A DNA stretch of 11,316 nt from Candidatus Poseidoniaceae archaeon (GTDB lineage Archaea > Thermoplasmatota > Poseidoniia > Poseidoniales > Poseidoniaceae): the NCBI GenBank assembly GCA_022425185.1, contig JAKMFY010000240.1:1-11316 (forward strand), written 5' to 3'. Under the pieces are notes generated by a model. That model was not told where the DNA came from, ran no database searches, and saw only the letters and a program-made list of their open reading frames with translations. Positions within the stretch are counted from its first letter, which is position 1. Each line of letters opens with the position of its first letter. The position numbers were made by a program, and so were the translations under genes. Below, piece by piece: positions 8,070 through 11,316 of this stretch.

Positions 8070-10721
8070 ATGGGGGATGGAGACGAAGAAGTGTTCTTTT
8101 CCCTAGAGGATGATGAAACGGTTGCAAAGGCCGTTCCTACTCAAGAAAAGGCAGAACCCATTCTTGTTGCAGAAGACGCTCCTGAGAACATCGAAATTCT
8201 CGATGCGGAAGTTATTATGCAAGCTACTGGAAACTACTCAGTCGAATGGCAATTGATTGGAATGGATTGCCCTGATTGTGCAAGTAAGGCAACACGGGCT
8301 CTCAACCATCTTCCTCAGGTATCTGATCCAATCGTTTCAGCAACATCAGGAGAAGTACGACTTTCCGTAGATTTAGAAAAAGGTTCGATTTCACAAGTCT
8401 CGAATGTTCTTCGCTCACTAGGGCATGCTCCTGATACTGAACACCATATGTTGAAGGGAATGAAAGCAGCAACAATTGCAAAACGCAACAACATCGAAAT
8501 CCGTGAGTTGCGAAAATTATTGAAACTTCAGCCAGGAATACTCGATGCTGAGATTGAGAAGGATGGCAGAATCCTTCTTCAATTGGTTTCACAAGCAGAT
8601 TCTGATTTACTCAAGAAGCGAGATGAAGCATTGGAGAACGTCTGTGGTGCGGCCCCAAAACTCGTCACAACAATGTCGAATCGTCTGCGTCCAGATCAAT
8701 ACCGTCTCCTCGGCGCTTCGTTTGCAGTGCCTCTTCTTGTCATTGTTTACGCTCTTCACTTGATGGGCATTGAGGGTTGGATTGCGGCTGTTATCGCAAT
8801 TCCAGGAATCATCATATCCAGTTATCAGATGTTCCGTGAAGCGATTGCAAGTGTCCTCAATCGTCAAATTGGATTCCAAGTTTTGACAAGTTTAGCCGTT
8901 ATTGGCGCATGCGGTTTGATGATGTGGGAAGAAGCGCTTATCGTTTCGATTCTGGTTGCTTTCACCGCCCATCTGGAAGGAGATGCTCTCGCTAAAGCAA
9001 GAGAAGCAATGCAAGGTGGACTCGACCGTTTGCCTCGCGTCGCACGTCGTTTGAATCGTCCAAATGCTTCCAAGCCAATGTCGATCAATATTGGAACTCC
9101 AATGGTGATGACTCAAACAGCCCCGCTAGCGGCCGTACACTCACACAAAACAAGCGAACAGATTCCTATCGATTTGCTCAGCAAGGGCGATTTCATTGAG
9201 ATTCGGAGCGGGGAATTGATACCAGCAGATGGAATCATTGTCGAAGGGAAAGGAGCGCTTAACAAAGCACCACTTACAGGTGAATCAGTCCCCGTTGATG
9301 TTACAGAAGGCGATTTGATACAAGCAGGACTTGTTCTAGCCCGAGGCCCAGTCGTTGTTAAAGTCGAAGCGGTTGGGGAAGGGACTCAATTGTACGAACT
9401 GATTGAAGCGGTTCATACCTTTAGAGATGAACCACCACGTCATCAAGCAACCATTGAATTGTTCACCGCCATATGGGTTCCACTTGTCTTGTTCGGAGCA
9501 GTTGGTGTCTACTGGTTCCTTTTCCCAGAGAATTGGAAAATCGTTCTTCTTCTATGGGTTGTTGCTTGTCCATGTGCACTCTTGCTTGCAGCCCCAGTTC
9601 CTCATGCGGCAGCCCTCGCCCGGTCTGCTCACATAGGAGCGATTGCACGAGGTGGTAATGTTCTCGATCGTCTTTCTAAGGTCAATCACGTTCTGTTGGA
9701 TAAAACAGGAACACTGACCTCAGGAAAGCCATCAATGGGAGCGGTTATCATTGCCAAAGGCCGTCGAAAGGATGCTTCAATCGCTCTTGCAGCAGGTATC
9801 GAGGCTCGCTCATCACACCCATATGCAGATGCTCTTCGAGAATATGCAGAGGAGCAGAACATAACAGCCTCAGAAGTCAAGAAAATCAAAGATATTGATG
9901 CAGGTATCCAAGCCCTGCGAAACAAGGAAGTCGTTTTGATGCTTCGTCCTGATGCATTGGTTGAGCATGGTATAGTTCTGCCAGAAGAACTTCGACTCGG
10001 TATCGTTGAAGCCGAAGCGCAAGGGCATGGAGCATCTGTATTGACCAAAGGCGGAAAGTGTGTTGCTCTCTTTACGTTCATTCACGATGACACCCGTCAA
10101 GGCGCTGATGAATTGATTCCAGAATTGCACAAGCGTGGAATCACTGTTGAAATTCTCTCTGGTGATCATCAAGGGGCTGTCGATCGATTCGCAGCCTCGG
10201 TTGGTCTTGCAGCGAGCGCCGCCCATGGAAGTCTTTCACCAGAGCAAAAGGTTGACTGGGTTCGTAGCCGTTCTAAGACGCATGTAACGATGATGGTTGG
10301 TGATGGATTCAATGACGCGGCTGCATTGGCTGTATCCGATGTTGGTGTTGCCGTTGGTTCAGGAGAATCAGTAAACGTCGAAGCAGCAGACGTTCTTATT
10401 CCTGGAGATGATCCTCGAATTTTAACACAACTCATCGACCTTTCTCGCAAGACTGAGCGCAACTTCAGACAGAACCTTTCTTTCTCGATTTTGGTTACAA
10501 TGACTCTTGTCTTTGCAGTAGTCAATGGATTCTATGACCAACTTTGGGTTGGCGTATTGGTTCACGAAGCCTCTGTCATTCTCGTCATACTCAACGGTGC
10601 TCGGCTTGCTGAAGGTACAGGTACCTACAAACTTCTACTCACCACCTTCCAATCCCTTTGGGAGGCCACAGTTTCGGCGTTCAATACGGGAAAGAAGCAA
10701 TTTGCCAAGAGCGATAGTTGA
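8070..10721 (+). CDS. P1B-type heavy-metal-translocating ATPase
   Basis: An 883-residue membrane ATPase exporting a soft or transition metal ion, numbered from the ATG at 8070 (ATG 8031 and TTG 7995 are in-frame alternatives). After an acidic leader, an HMA metal-binding domain carries GMDCPDCA (C67, C70), followed by a second HMA-like segment (about 140-195) lacking CxxC. Eight membrane segments are expected: two near 213-260, two near 272-310, two flanking the CPC motif (C500-P501-C502) and two at about 802-848. Catalytic signatures are intact: TGES (403-406) in the actuator, DKTGT with the phosphorylated D544, the nucleotide-domain HP pair (H583-P584) and GDGFND (744-749). The actuator has an insert of roughly 28 residues containing HSH (357-359). 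TM7 and TM8 lack the Lys and Asp characteristic of Zn/Cd/Pb pumps and have H832-E833 instead, so cargo cannot be assigned. It is divergent from the HAD gene and precedes the winged-helix gene. Confidence 0.93.
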   Translation: MGDGDEEVFFSLEDDETVAKAVPTQEKAEPILVAEDAPENIEILDAEVIMQATGNYSVEWQLIGMDCPDCASKATRALNHLPQVSDPIVSATSGEVRLSVDLEKGSISQVSNVLRSLGHAPDTEHHMLKGMKAATIAKRNNIEIRELRKLLKLQPGILDAEIEKDGRILLQLVSQADSDLLKKRDEALENVCGAAPKLVTTMSNRLRPDQYRLLGASFAVPLLVIVYALHLMGIEGWIAAVIAIPGIIISSYQMFREAIASVLNRQIGFQVLTSLAVIGACGLMMWEEALIVSILVAFTAHLEGDALAKAREAMQGGLDRLPRVARRLNRPNASKPMSINIGTPMVMTQTAPLAAVHSHKTSEQIPIDLLSKGDFIEIRSGELIPADGIIVEGKGALNKAPLTGESVPVDVTEGDLIQAGLVLARGPVVVKVEAVGEGTQLYELIEAVHTFRDEPPRHQATIELFTAIWVPLVLFGAVGVYWFLFPENWKIVLLLWVVACPCALLLAAPVPHAAALARSAHIGAIARGGNVLDRLSKVNHVLLDKTGTLTSGKPSMGAVIIAKGRRKDASIALAAGIEARSSHPYADALREYAEEQNITASEVKKIKDIDAGIQALRNKEVVLMLRPDALVEHGIVLPEELRLGIVEAEAQGHGASVLTKGGKCVALFTFIHDDTRQGADELIPELHKRGITVEILSGDHQGAVDRFAASVGLAASAAHGSLSPEQKVDWVRSRSKTHVTMMVGDGFNDAAALAVSDVGVAVGSGESVNVEAADVLIPGDDPRILTQLIDLSRKTERNFRQNLSFSILVTMTLVFAVVNGFYDQLWVGVLVHEASVILVILNGARLAEGTGTYKLLLTTFQSLWEATVSAFNTGKKQFAKSDS

Positions 10722-10769
10722 GTGGATATCTTCAAACCTAAGTAATACTCAGTGTAAAATGGTGAGCGC

Positions 10770-11255
10770 ATGACCCGAGTACGAACAGACCCCTTAATCG
10801 CAGCGCTGACCCATCCGACTCGTCGTCGAGCCTATGAGGTCCTTTTGCAAGTCGAAGAGATGAGCACTGTTCAACTACAAGACCAAGTTTCAGTCGACCG
10901 ATACAACCTCTACCATCATCTCAAACGACTTGTTAAGGTTGGTCTTATTGAAAACCATCGAGACGTTGGTCGTGCTCGATGGTGGACTGTTTCAAAGAGA
11001 GTTGAGCTTCCTGGAATGGTCAGTGAGCAATCAACACAAGTTATCGCAACCGGCTCACCATTGGACGATATTGCAGCACTAACACACGTCCATTCCATTG
11101 ATTTAGTCAATTCAAGAGGTCAAGTTGGAGCAAAACAATTCGTTCAACAATTGGCTCAAGAATACAACATACCATTGGATTTACCTTGGAACTTCCTTCC
11201 TGTAAAACTCATTCTCGTTGGAAAGGGTGGAGATGATGAGGAATCATCTTCCTGA
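10770..11255 (+). CDS. Winged-helix (ArsR-like) transcriptional regulator
   Basis: A 161-residue protein. Residues about 7-75 form an ArsR-type winged helix: DPLIAALTHPTRRRAYEVL is the typical first helix, residues about 41-60 (DRYNLYHHLKRLVKVGLI) are the recognition region, and 62-74 (HRDVGRARWWTV) are the wing. The C-terminal half (about 80-161) is not recognised; it ends with a short hydrophobic strand (PVKLILVG) and an acidic/serine tail. The protein has no cysteine, so it cannot sense metals through thiols as ArsR/SmtB proteins often do; a His/Asp site, a non-metal ligand or no ligand remain possible. The gene lies 48 bases after the ATPase on the same strand, so cotranscription or regulation of that pump is plausible but unproven. 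An A/T-rich stretch about 27 bases upstream (10739-10747) could give it its own leaderless transcript; GGTGAG at 10761-10766 is a weak Shine-Dalgarno alternative. Confidence 0.85.
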   Translation: MTRVRTDPLIAALTHPTRRRAYEVLLQVEEMSTVQLQDQVSVDRYNLYHHLKRLVKVGLIENHRDVGRARWWTVSKRVELPGMVSEQSTQVIATGSPLDDIAALTHVHSIDLVNSRGQVGAKQFVQQLAQEYNIPLDLPWNFLPVKLILVGKGGDDEESSS

Positions 11256-11303
11256 GATTTATCATCGCCGAACAAATGAAAACATATTGGGAGATGGTCG
11301 AAC

Positions 11304-11316
11304 ATGGATGAGCCAA
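11304..11316 (+). CDS. Possible start of next gene (truncated by window end)
   Basis: Two overlapping ATGs (11304, reading MDEP; 11308, reading MSQ) remain open to the right edge. An A/T-rich stretch at 11279-11288 lies about 20-25 bases upstream, and GGGAG at 11289-11293 could be a ribosome site. The earlier ATGs at 11276 and 11294 hit a stop at 11309-11311. With at most four codons visible, neither the frame nor the product can be decided. Confidence 0.2.

Noticed and set aside
9686..10226. Minus-strand ORFs of 118-131 codons inside the ATPase
   Set aside because: The plus strand here encodes the invariant phosphorylation and nucleotide-binding domains; the minus-strand products have no recognisable motif.
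10719..10751. TGAGT...ACTCA inverted repeat before the regulator gene
   Set aside because: Only five-base arms with a 23-base gap, one arm overlapping the ATPase stop codon; expected by chance.
1..11316. Mobile elements, CRISPR arrays, attachment sites
   Set aside because: No transposase or integrase motif, no regularly spaced direct repeats, and no duplicated tRNA 3' end was found by reading.

Overview
The window most resembles a marine planktonic archaeon of the Thermoplasmatota, probably Poseidoniales (Marine Group II). This rests on several things together: a very large sequon-rich secreted protein held by a single C-terminal membrane anchor, an archaeal-type phosphoglycolate phosphatase-like HAD enzyme, a class II tRNA-Leu, starts without clear Shine-Dalgarno sequences that fit leaderless transcription, and short intergenic gaps. 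The assignment is by pattern recognition, and no rRNA or other phylogenetic marker is present to confirm it.

Layout: (1) Positions 2-5215 (+) hold the 3' part of a giant surface protein gene that is already open at the left edge. It encodes tandem jelly-roll-like domains, Ig/CARDB-like beta domains, an EF-hand-like loop and a C-terminal membrane anchor. (2) A tRNA-Leu(CAA) with encoded CCA lies at 5248-5332 (+). (3) Two genes on the minus strand form a likely operon: a HAD phosphatase (7973 to 7239), then, after 22 bases, a PIN-domain protein with a helical-repeat middle and an OB-like C terminus (7216 to 5336). The PIN gene ends 3 bases from the tRNA and is convergent with it. (4) On the plus strand, divergent from the HAD gene, a P1B-type heavy-metal ATPase (8070-10721) is followed after 48 bases by a small winged-helix regulator (10770-11255). 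(5) The last 61 bases contain no complete gene and may hold the start of the next one.

Functional reading: the left part concerns the cell surface. The middle pairs tRNA-Leu with a putative RNA-cleaving or RNA-binding PIN fusion and a small-molecule phosphatase. The right part is a metal efflux ATPase with a DNA-binding protein that may be its regulator. No mobile element, CRISPR array or defence island is visible. The points most worth a second look are the PIN-helical-OB architecture beside and antisense to the tRNA, and the ATPase, whose CPC motif is combined with TM7/TM8 residues that do not fit the standard P1B subclasses.
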